NCBI GenBank assembly: GCA_947651825.1
Contig: CANTAQ010000002.1
Span: 1 to 64,000, forward strand
Length of the DNA: 64,000 nucleotides
Source: an uncultured Clostridium sp.
GTDB taxonomy: Bacteria; Bacillota; Clostridia; TANB77; CAG-508
Direction of reading: 5' to 3'
Shown here: positions 56,596-64,000 of the stretch, one piece after another
Position numbering within the stretch: the stretch's first letter is position 1
Layout of the letters: each line of letters starts with the position of its first letter
Notes under the pieces: generated by a model
The model's database searches: none
What the model was told of the DNA's origin: nothing
Seen by the model: the letters and a program-made list of their open reading frames with translations, nothing else
Program-made: the position numbers and the translations under genes

Positions 56596-56669
56596 TGAAT
56601 GGTTAATAATGAATAGTAATTTAATGTAATCTGAAAAGCACATTTGTACTACTCACTATTAACTATTCA
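56596..56669. repeat. Long imperfect palindrome (MITE/REP-like)
   Basis: Arms of about 22 nt (56596-56617, 56648-56669), motif TGAATRGTTAATARTGARTAGT, 30-nt loop. The AATAGTGAATGACGA motif beside it also occurs at 31920 between rplK and rplA. Confidence 0.55.
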
Positions 56670-56840
56670 TTTTTCAATATTTGTTAATTAATACAACTAT
56701 TTAGTATTTTCCATAATAAGAACATAAAGGAAATTTAAAATAGTAGATTAAAAAAGAATGAATACAGAAAAACTAATTTGTCAAACTCTAAAATATATGT
56801 TAAAATAATATACATGCAATTTATAAAAGAAAGGCATTTT

Positions 56841-57299
56841 ATGGAAGAAAAATGGATGAAAGAAGCTTTGAAAGAAGCGGAAAAAGCATATAAAAAAGAA
56901 GAAATTCCAGTAGGAGCAATAATTGTAAAAGAAGGGAAAATAATAGCAAGAGGACATAATTTAAAAGAACTAAAACAAACAGCTACAGCACATGCAGAGA
57001 TTCTTGCAATACAAAAAGCAAATAAAAAAATTCAAAACTGGAGATTACTAGATTGTGATATATATGTTACATTAGAACCATGTATGATGTGTATGGGAGC
57101 AATAATATCATCAAGGATTAAGAATATATATATAGGGACTTTAGATCCTAAAAAGGAAAAAGAAGAGGCTAAAAAGGTCTTAGCAGATTATGAGAAAAAG
57201 TATGGAATAAATGTGAAAATAGGAATATTACAAGAAAAATGTGAATATATATTGAAGGACTTTTTTAAAAACTTAAGAAAAAATGGAGGAGAAAAATAG
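56841..57299 (+). CDS. tadA: tRNA(adenosine34) deaminase TadA
   Basis: 152 residues. Converts A34 to inosine in tRNA-Arg(ACG), the tRNA that reads CGU/CGC/CGA but not CGG. Zinc deaminase motifs AHAEILAI and PCMMCMGAI are intact. ATG 56841 is chosen from the domain start and an AAAGG site. Relevant to the CGG question, since inosine cannot read CGG. Adjacent to the SRP RNA-dnaX cluster. Confidence 0.93.
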   Translation: MEEKWMKEALKEAEKAYKKEEIPVGAIIVKEGKIIARGHNLKELKQTATAHAEILAIQKANKKIQNWRLLDCDIYVTLEPCMMCMGAIISSRIKNIYIGTLDPKKEKEEAKKVLADYEKKYGINVKIGILQEKCEYILKDFFKNLRKNGGEK

Positions 57300-58043
57300 A
57301 TGATAAAGATGGAAGAGAAGAAATTTTCAGCAAGTGCGTATGCAGCGTTTTTAGTTGTAGTTTTAATACTAATAGTAGTAATTTTTTCTATGTATAAGTA
57401 TAGTGTAGAAGGTGAAAGCAGACCTCCATTTATAATATCAAAAATAATTGTTACAAGTGGTGCAAAAACAGTTGATATAACTAAAAAGGAAGGTGAATAT
57501 GCAGCAACAATTCTACAAAATAATGATATAAAAATAGCAGTTGAAAAGAATCCAGAATATAAAAACGAAGCAAAGATAAAAAAGTTAATAATAAATAATA
57601 TACAAATATCAGAGACTACAAATAATCAAATAGCAGCATATAGACCATCTAAAGGTACAAATTTATATGACTATCAAGAACAATATGCATTAACTGGCGA
57701 TATGGAATATCTTGGAAGTAACATGACAGATTTAAAAGGGGATAATTTGAAAGTATCTAATCAAGGAGGAATAATAGAACTGTCAGTAGCACAATATAAT
57801 TTGGGAGAGATTACATATAAAGAGAATGAACAAATTCCAGTTGATGGGACTTTATTAAAAAGTTTAAATATAGATAATAAAAATGTTTTTTTCAAATTAA
57901 CATTTGATATGATAGTAGAATTAGAAGGAAATTTAAAATTTAAAACAACAATAACAATGGATTTACCTAAAGGTGATATCATAGAAAATGGAATTGAAAT
58001 ATATGAACATACAGATTTTAAGTCTGTATTTAAGAGAATTTAA
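57300..58043 (+). CDS. Unknown membrane-anchored protein
   Basis: 247 residues. One N-terminal membrane helix (AAFLVVVLILIVVIFSMY), the rest extracytoplasmic and beta-rich (FKLTFDMIVELEGNLKFKTTITMDL). No family recognised. Its ATG adjoins the tadA stop with GGAGGA upstream, so it is probably co-transcribed with tadA. Confidence 0.75.
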   Translation: MIKMEEKKFSASAYAAFLVVVLILIVVIFSMYKYSVEGESRPPFIISKIIVTSGAKTVDITKKEGEYAATILQNNDIKIAVEKNPEYKNEAKIKKLIINNIQISETTNNQIAAYRPSKGTNLYDYQEQYALTGDMEYLGSNMTDLKGDNLKVSNQGGIIELSVAQYNLGEITYKENEQIPVDGTLLKSLNIDNKNVFFKLTFDMIVELEGNLKFKTTITMDLPKGDIIENGIEIYEHTDFKSVFKRI

Positions 58044-58092
58044 TTAAAATACTTGATAAAATTAGAATATCAGTATATAATAATACGCAAGA

Positions 58093-58206
58093 GTTAACCT
58101 CTTTATGGAGAGTAATTCAATAAAGAGCTATGAATCTCGTCAGGTCTGGAAGGAAGCAGCGATAAATAGTAATATTTATGTGAATTACTTTCCATAAAGA
58201 GGTTAA
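58093..58206 (+). ncRNA. ffs: Signal recognition particle RNA (small bacterial type)
   Basis: About 114 nt hairpin. Closing helix TTAACCTCTTTATGGA / TCCATAAAGAGGTTAA (approximate ends) and the conserved Ffh-binding apex GTCAGGTCTGGAAGGAAGCA. Lies before dnaX as in many Firmicutes. Partner of the frameshifted ffh. Confidence 0.93.
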
Positions 58207-58234
58207 TGTTATGTCTTGAAAGGATGAATGCTAA

Positions 58235-59803
58235 ATGGGCTACACAGCATTATATAGAAAATTTAGACCGATTTCGTTTAATGAAATGGTTGGACAAGAA
58301 CATATTACAAAAACACTAAAAAATCAAATACTAGTAGACAGAATTGGTCATGCATATTTATTTAGTGGAGGAAGAGGAACTGGTAAAACAACATCTGCAA
58401 AAATAATGGCAAGAGCTATAAATTGTTTGAATCCACATGAGGATGGAGAACCATGCAATGAATGCGAAATATGTAGAGCAATATTAGATGGATCTTTAAC
58501 AGATGTAGTTGAAATGGATGCTGCATCTAATAATAGTGTTGAAGATGTAAGAGCAATACGAGATGAAGTTAATTTTTTACCAACAGTTGCAAAATATAGA
58601 GTATATATAATTGACGAGGTTCATATGTTATCAACAGGAGCATTTAATGCGCTATTAAAAACATTAGAAGAGCCACCAGAACATGTTAAATTTATTTTAG
58701 CAACTACAGAACCGCAAAAGCTACCTGCAACAATACTTTCACGTTGTCAAAGATTTGATTTTAAAAGAATTTCAGTAGATGATATAATGAAGCGATTAAA
58801 AATAATATGTGATGAGAATAAAATAAAAATTACAGAGGAAGCCTTAAAGATGATAGCTATTTTAGCAGAGGGAGCTTTAAGAGATGGAATAAGCATTCTA
58901 GAAAGATGTAGCCAAGACACAGAAGAGGAAATAACAGAAGATATAATTAGAGAATTGGTGGGATTACCACAATTAACATATATAAGGCAATTGGTAAGTT
59001 GCATTATAGATAAAAGTCCAGAAAATGCAATAGCAACTATGGATACAATAATAAATCAAGGTAAGGACTTAGATAATTTTCTTTGGGAAATAATAAAATA
59101 CATAAAAGATATATTAGTTTATAAAGTAACATCTCATTTAGAATTATATTCTAATGACGAGCTTGAATTTATGAGAGAACTTTTAGATAAAATATCTAAA
59201 GAAGAACTATTAGGAATTATATATGAATTATCTGAACTTAGTAATACTATGAAAATGTCAACACAGAAAAATATAATTTTTCAAACAGGAATATTAAAGC
59301 TATGTATGGAAATTCAAGAAATAAAAGAGCCAGTAAAAAATGCAAAAGTAGCAAGGAAAGTTGAACTACCAGAAGTTAAAGAAATTAAGAGTACTGCAAA
59401 ACCTATAGTTACTATGGAGAATACAGAGCTTAACCAGGATACTAAATTAGAAACAGATACCATGAATTATAAATATGTACCATATTGGAAAAATGTTTTA
59501 GAAAAAATAAAACAAGCAGGAAAGATGACAATATATGCAAATTTACTAGGCACAAAAGGTGTTTTAGTAAATGACATGGTTGTCGGAATAGAATTTCCTA
59601 AAAAGGTTACTGATTTTGCAAAAAAAGTTATAGAAGAAAATGAAAATAAACATTTAATTGAAAATATAGTTTCTATGGAACAAGGTGCACAAATGCAAAT
59701 TAGAATTTTAGATAAAGATGATAAAAAGCAAGAGAGTAAGAAATCAAGTATAGAAAATATAGCAAGTGAGTTAGATATTCCAATAAATATAATAGATGAA
59801 TAA
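58235..59803 (+). CDS. dnaX: DNA polymerase III subunits gamma/tau
   Basis: 522 residues. Clamp-loader ATPase with Walker A GGRGTGKTTSAK, zinc cysteines in CLNPHEDGEPCNECEIC, and IIDEVHMLSTGAFNALLKTLEEPP. C-terminal tau region is present. Followed by ybaB and recR. Confidence 0.95.
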   Translation: MGYTALYRKFRPISFNEMVGQEHITKTLKNQILVDRIGHAYLFSGGRGTGKTTSAKIMARAINCLNPHEDGEPCNECEICRAILDGSLTDVVEMDAASNNSVEDVRAIRDEVNFLPTVAKYRVYIIDEVHMLSTGAFNALLKTLEEPPEHVKFILATTEPQKLPATILSRCQRFDFKRISVDDIMKRLKIICDENKIKITEEALKMIAILAEGALRDGISILERCSQDTEEEITEDIIRELVGLPQLTYIRQLVSCIIDKSPENAIATMDTIINQGKDLDNFLWEIIKYIKDILVYKVTSHLELYSNDELEFMRELLDKISKEELLGIIYELSELSNTMKMSTQKNIIFQTGILKLCMEIQEIKEPVKNAKVARKVELPEVKEIKSTAKPIVTMENTELNQDTKLETDTMNYKYVPYWKNVLEKIKQAGKMTIYANLLGTKGVLVNDMVVGIEFPKKVTDFAKKVIEENENKHLIENIVSMEQGAQMQIRILDKDDKKQESKKSSIENIASELDIPINIIDE

Positions 59804-59816
59804 AGGAGGATGTACA

Positions 59817-60161
59817 ATGTCAAAAAGAGGTGGATTCCCAGGAATGGGTGGAGGATTTGGTGGAATGAACATCAATCAATTAATGAAAGAAGCTAAAAAA
59901 ATGCAGGCAGATATGGAAAAAACACAAGAAGAACTACAAGTTCAAGAATTTGAATCAACTGCAGGAGGAGGAGCAATAACTGTAAAAGTTACAGGAGGAA
60001 AAGTTATAAAGGAAATAAAAATAAGCAAAGATGTAGTTGATCCAGATGATGTAGATATGTTACAAGATTTAATATTAACTTGTGTAAATGATGCAATGAG
60101 AAAAGTAGACTCAGCACAATCAGCACAATTTGGAAAATATAATATACCAGGCTTAATGTAG
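59817..60161 (+). CDS. ybaB: YbaB/EbfC nucleoid-associated protein
   Basis: 114 residues. Gly/Met-rich start (GGFPGMGGGFGGMNINQL), then the dimerising helix-strand core. Binds DNA and is conserved between dnaX and recR. ATG 59817 follows AGGAGG. Confidence 0.92.
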   Translation: MSKRGGFPGMGGGFGGMNINQLMKEAKKMQADMEKTQEELQVQEFESTAGGGAITVKVTGGKVIKEIKISKDVVDPDDVDMLQDLILTCVNDAMRKVDSAQSAQFGKYNIPGLM

Positions 60162-60170
60162 GAGGAAAAC

Positions 60171-60770
60171 GTGTCATACTATTCACCATCAATAGAAAGA
60201 TTAATAGAAAACTTTGAAAGATTACCAAGTATAGGACATAAAACAGCAACACGATTAGCATTTTATATGTTGAATCAGAATGAAGAAGGAATAAATGAAT
60301 TTATAAATTCAATAGTAGAAGCAAAGAAAAATTTAAGATACTGTTCACAATGTTTTAATATAACTGATACAGATCCTTGTCCAATATGTAGTAGCCAAAA
60401 ACGTGATAAGCAAACAATATGTGTTGTGGAAGACGTGAAAGATATTGCAGCGATGGAGAAGACACATGAATTTAAAGGCGTTTATCATGTTTTACATGGT
60501 TCAATATCTCCTATGAATGGAATTGGACCAGAAGATATAAAAATAAAAGAACTTTTAGAAAGATTAGAAGACATAGATATAAAGGAAATAATTATAGCAA
60601 CAAACCCAAGAGTAGAAGGAGAAGCCACAGCTATATATATTTCTAAATTAATAAAGCCATTAGGAATAAAAGTAACCAGAATAGCACATGGAATACCTGT
60701 AGGAGGAGACTTAGAATATACAGATGAAGTAACTCTTAGTAAAGCTTTAGAAGGAAGAAGAGAACTTTAA
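60171..60770 (+). CDS. recR: Recombination protein RecR
   Basis: 199 residues. Helix-hairpin-helix ([16 protein letters not shown]), zinc finger ([16 protein letters not shown]) and Toprim domain ([16 protein letters not shown]). Part of RecFOR. GTG start after AGGAGG. Confidence 0.94.
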   Translation: MSYYSPSIERLIENFERLPSIGHKTATRLAFYMLNQNEEGINEFINSIVEAKKNLRYCSQCFNITDTDPCPICSSQKRDKQTICVVEDVKDIAAMEKTHEFKGVYHVLHGSISPMNGIGPEDIKIKELLERLEDIDIKEIIIATNPRVEGEATAIYISKLIKPLGIKVTRIAHGIPVGGDLEYTDEVTLSKALEGRREL

Positions 60771-60772
60771 AT

Positions 60773-60802
60773 AAAAAATCACCTATTATTGGGTGATTTT
60801 TT
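60773..60802. terminator. Bidirectional terminator after recR
   Basis: Stem AAAAAATCACC/GGGTGATTTTTT; the stop of the convergent gene lies within. Confidence 0.82.
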
Positions 60803-61940
60803 GTTTTTCATTAATTTCATTAAGAAGTATTTCACAAATATCTTTTGTAGCACTTTTCTTGGCAATAGATTTTGCTTTTTTAGTCATTTCCTCTAATTTT
60901 GAATCAGAACTTAAAATATCATCTAAAACAGTTTCTATATGCTCACCTTTTTTTAACCAAATACCAGCGCCATTTTTTTCAACAAAGGTAGCATTTTCTT
61001 CTTCTTGACCAGGGATAGGATTTATGATAATCATAGGTAAGCCAGATATTAGACTTTCAGTTGTTGTAAGGCCACCAGGCTTTGTAATTACTAAATCTGA
61101 TAGGAACATAAGCTTTGGAACTTGATCTGTAAAAGATAAAATCTTAATGTAATCGTCGGATTTTGTGTCATGTACAATTCTATCAAAGAATTTTTTTAAT
61201 TTTGGATTTTTTCCAGAAATTGCAATCACTTGTAAGTCAGGGAAATTATCAATAATTGTTTTTAACAGTATAGCAAGTTTCTTTTTACCAAAACCAAAAG
61301 CACCACCAGCAAAAAATAAAGCTGTAGTTTTGTCATCTCTAAGTCCATATTCCTTTAAAATATTCAGTCTATCGTGAGTTTGTAAAAATCTATTTGAAAA
61401 AGGTATACCAGTTACATAAATTTTATTTGAAGATATGCCTTTTTTTATTAAAGATGTTTTCATTTCTTCATGAGCAACAAAATAATAATCCACAAACTCA
61501 TGCAAAATAATCCATTGGTTATGTTCTACATAATCTGTCATAATTGTAGAAAGCATACAATTTATTTTTTTCTTTTGTTTTAAAATTGCACACATTTGAC
61601 TACTAAAAGGATGTGTAGAAATAATAATGTCGGGATTAAATTCTTCAATTGAAGTATATAGTTTATTTGCCATTAATCTATTAAAGAAATTACTAAATGA
61701 TGACATCCATCCATCTTCAGATGAGTTATATACTCTTCTCCAAAGCCAATGAGCATATTTAGATAAATCAGAATATGCTTTTGTTGTTATTTTGTTTATT
61801 ATTTTATTTGTGTATTCAACGCAATCTATCATTGAAACTACACAATCAGAATTATTTGTTTCAAAATATTCTTTAATATTTCTAGCAGCGGAAATATGAC
61901 CTCCGCCATAAGAACCATAGAAAATTAAAATTTTTTTCAT
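60786..61940 (-). CDS. UgtP/MGDG-synthase-type glycosyltransferase
   Basis: 384 residues, GT28-like. N-terminal ILIFYGSYGGGHISAARNI and C-terminal TKPGGLTTTESLISGLPMI with IPGQEEENA match processive diacylglycerol glucosyltransferases (UgtP/MGDG synthase), which make membrane glycolipids and lipoteichoic-acid anchors. Start ATG 61940 chosen by domain; the ribosome site is weak. Confidence 0.85.
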   Translation of the reverse strand: MKKILIFYGSYGGGHISAARNIKEYFETNNSDCVVSMIDCVEYTNKIINKITTKAYSDLSKYAHWLWRRVYNSSEDGWMSSFSNFFNRLMANKLYTSIEEFNPDIIISTHPFSSQMCAILKQKKKINCMLSTIMTDYVEHNQWIILHEFVDYYFVAHEEMKTSLIKKGISSNKIYVTGIPFSNRFLQTHDRLNILKEYGLRDDKTTALFFAGGAFGFGKKKLAILLKTIIDNFPDLQVIAISGKNPKLKKFFDRIVHDTKSDDYIKILSFTDQVPKLMFLSDLVITKPGGLTTTESLISGLPMIIINPIPGQEEENATFVEKNGAGIWLKKGEHIETVLDDILSSDSKLEEMTKKAKSIAKKSATKDICEILLNEINEKQKITQ

Positions 61941-62153
61941 AAATATCACGCTCTATCTAAAATTATAACATAAATTTAGCAAAAATAGTATAGTTTGCTT
62001 AAATATTGGCAAAAATAACAATGCTTATAATTAGAGTAGTCCGTTCCATCTTACTAGAAGTTCAATTTTAAGAGGGAACTCTCAAGTGAAGATATTGTGT
62101 ACTAAATAATATATTTTGTAATTTTGAATAGGTCATAAAGAATAGGAGGTTTT

Positions 62154-62609
62154 ATGAAAAGGATAAGTGCTTTAATAATAATATCATTAATTGTGATATT
62201 GATGATAAGTATGTTGTTGCCTAAAAAAGAATATGCAGAACAGACCAGCCAAACTTCGGATATACAGTTACTTGCAAGGGCAATTAATGGAGAAGCAAGA
62301 GGGGAAAGCTATGAAGGACAAGTTGCGGTAGGAGCCGTTATATTAAATAGAGTAAAACATTCTTCTTTTCCAAACACAATAGCAGGAGTAATATATGAAC
62401 CAGGGGCATTTACTGCGGTTGCAGATGGGCAAATAAATCATCCAATAGCAGAAGACTCAACTGTATTTAAGGCTGCTAGAGATGCTATGAATGGATGGGA
62501 TCCAACAAATGGATGTGTGTATTATTTTAATCCTAATACTGCAACAAATAAATGGATTTGGTCAAAGACTATCGTAAAAACAATAGGAAAACATCATTTT
62601 TGTAAATAA
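62154..62609 (+). CDS. sleB: SleB-like spore cortex-lytic enzyme, catalytic domain only
   Basis: 151 residues: membrane/signal segment (about 5-22), then the Hydrolase_2 domain (LLARAINGEARGESYEGQVAVGAVILNRV, GAFTAVADGQINHP). Classic SleB has an additional N-terminal peptidoglycan-binding domain, absent here. Followed by ypeB after 9 nt, the usual germination pair. Confidence 0.88.
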   Translation: MKRISALIIISLIVILMISMLLPKKEYAEQTSQTSDIQLLARAINGEARGESYEGQVAVGAVILNRVKHSSFPNTIAGVIYEPGAFTAVADGQINHPIAEDSTVFKAARDAMNGWDPTNGCVYYFNPNTATNKWIWSKTIVKTIGKHHFCK

Positions 62610-62618
62610 GGGGGAAAT

Positions 62619-63986
62619 ATGAAAGTAGATATTTTAAAAACAATGAAGAAGAATTATATGCATGGAATTGCAATACTATTGATTGTAGCTATTGTTGTAT
62701 TAGGAATATTTTTATATAGAGAAAAGAATGAATATACTATAGCAACTGAAAATAATTATAATTTTGCATTTTATCAAGTCGTAGATTATGTAAAAGATGT
62801 GGAAAATTATTTAGCAAAGTCAATGATATCAAGCTCCTCAGAACATGCAGCAGAAACACTTATGCATGTATGGAGAGAGGCAAATTTAGCATTAAGTTAT
62901 TTAACACAGTTACCAATATCAAGTAATGAATTAGCACATACTGGTAAATTTTTAAATCAGGTAAGTGATTATAGTTTCTCACTTGCAACTAAATCTATAG
63001 ATGGTCAAGATTTATCACAAGAGGAACTAGATAATCTAAAAGAATTATACGATTATTCAGTTAACTTGGCAGACATATTAGAACAATTAGTATCAGATAT
63101 GGGAAGTGGAAAAATAAGTTGGAAAGAATTAACTAAAGATGTAGATACAACTTTTGCACAACAAGTTGACAATTTGTCTGCAACAAGTTTTAGCAACCTA
63201 GATGAAAACTTCGGAGAATATGAAGGCTTAATATATGATGGAGCATATTCAGAACATATGGAAAGTGCAGAGAAAAAGGGACTAACAGGAGAAGATATAT
63301 CAGAAGAACAGGCAAGGGAAAAAGCAATAAGTTTTATAGGTGAAGAAAGACTAGAAAAATTAGATTTAAACAGTTTAGTAGAAAATGGTAATATAGTAGT
63401 ATATGATTTTACAGCAACATTAAAAAATGGAGGATTGCTTACAATTGCAATATCAAAAAAGGGTGGACATATAGTAGTTGCAAATAACAATAGAGAAATA
63501 AAAGAGGAGAAGATATCTCAAGAAGAAGCTAATGAAATAGGAAAGAAGTTTTTAGAAAGTTTAGGAATACCAAACATGAAAGAAACGTACTATCTAAAAG
63601 AAGGTGGAGCTGTAACAATAAACTATGCATATTTTCAAGACAATGTAACAATATATGCAGATTTAATAAAATTAAAAATAGCCTTAGATAATGGAGAAAT
63701 ACTAGGAATTGAGACTAGTGGATATTTAAATAATCATACAGAAAGAAATATTGAAAATCCAGGAATAACATTAGAAGAAGCAAAACAAACACTTAATAAA
63801 AATCTAGAAATAACCAGCTCAGATTTAGCTATAATTCCAACAGAATGGAAAACCGAAGTATTTTGTTATGAATTTAAAGGAAAAATTCATAATACTGATT
63901 TCTTAGTGTATATAAATGCAGAAACTGGAAAAGAAGAGAATATATTAGTTATAATAGAAACGCCAAATGGAATATTAACACAATAA
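62619..63986 (+). CDS. ypeB: Germination protein YpeB
   Basis: 455 residues. One N-terminal membrane helix (IAILLIVAIVVLGIFLY), a helical middle and PepSY-type repeats (for example SEEQAREKAISFIG, TLEEAKQTLNKN). Needed to stabilise SleB in spores. Ends 14 nt before the window edge. Confidence 0.92.
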   Translation: MKVDILKTMKKNYMHGIAILLIVAIVVLGIFLYREKNEYTIATENNYNFAFYQVVDYVKDVENYLAKSMISSSSEHAAETLMHVWREANLALSYLTQLPISSNELAHTGKFLNQVSDYSFSLATKSIDGQDLSQEELDNLKELYDYSVNLADILEQLVSDMGSGKISWKELTKDVDTTFAQQVDNLSATSFSNLDENFGEYEGLIYDGAYSEHMESAEKKGLTGEDISEEQAREKAISFIGEERLEKLDLNSLVENGNIVVYDFTATLKNGGLLTIAISKKGGHIVVANNNREIKEEKISQEEANEIGKKFLESLGIPNMKETYYLKEGGAVTINYAYFQDNVTIYADLIKLKIALDNGEILGIETSGYLNNHTERNIENPGITLEEAKQTLNKNLEITSSDLAIIPTEWKTEVFCYEFKGKIHNTDFLVYINAETGKEENILVIIETPNGILTQ

Positions 63987-64000
63987 AGACGGAAAATACT

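Overview
The window is a very AT-rich bacterial chromosome segment. It looks like an uncultured, spore-forming, Clostridia-like Firmicute. Evidence: spmA/spmB, spoIIR, spoIIGA-sigE, a SigH-like sigma factor, sleB-ypeB, an AbrB-type regulator, a Spo0A-box-like site, and diaminopimelate wall genes (dapL, dapF, murE).

Layout. 1-1985: two tandem copies of a ~1 kb non-coding unit with a ~473-nt core that looks like a large structured RNA. 2.2-9.3 kb: tRNA/16S methylases, AbrB regulator, spore maturation genes, walJ-murA, spoIIR and an unknown gene with a Spo0A box. 9.4-13.8 kb: nucleotide-sugar and phosphosugar enzymes, a TtcA-like thiolase, a membrane protein. 14-20 kb: murF-ddl-yqeK and an SbcCD-like pair. 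20.1-23.4 kb: an isolated VirD4-like island. 23.6-29.5 kb: ileS, rubrerythrin, dnaD-dnaI. 30.1-33.8 kb: rpmG-secE-nusG-rplKAJL with an L10 leader. 33.8-40.5 kb: dapF, murE, dapL, corA, ABC-F. 41.5-45.7 kb: ylxM-ffh-rpsP-khpA-rimM-trmD-rplS. 45.7-56 kb: transporters, ftsA-ftsZ, spoIIGA-sigE, mechanosensitive channel, lysozyme, SigH. 56.3-60.8 kb: two tRNAs, tadA, SRP RNA, dnaX-ybaB-recR. 60.8-64 kb: glycolipid synthase, sleB-ypeB.

Main discovery. Eight conserved genes on both strands (UDP-sugar pyrophosphorylase, ttcA, virD4, ffh, trmD, an MFS transporter, a ZIP transporter and sigE) are each broken by one +1 frameshift. In every case the break is an in-frame CGG codon: one C sits in front of a GGN glycine codon, and skipping that C restores a full-length, family-typical protein. 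In my manual scan of the AT-rich genes, CGG never occurs in frame anywhere else. The exact phase (always codon|C|GGN), the occurrence on both strands and the essential genes involved argue against random sequencing error or decay. They suggest that CGG is not an arginine codon here, and that CGGN is decoded as glycine by a +1 shift or quadruplet reading.

Three short GC-rich minus-strand gene cassettes (29.6, 40.5 and 41.0 kb) look foreign in codon use but carry host-like promoters and strong terminators. Two are paralogous zinc-ribbon genes with a shared leader, and both contain ordinary in-frame CGG codons, which conflict with the host recoding rule.
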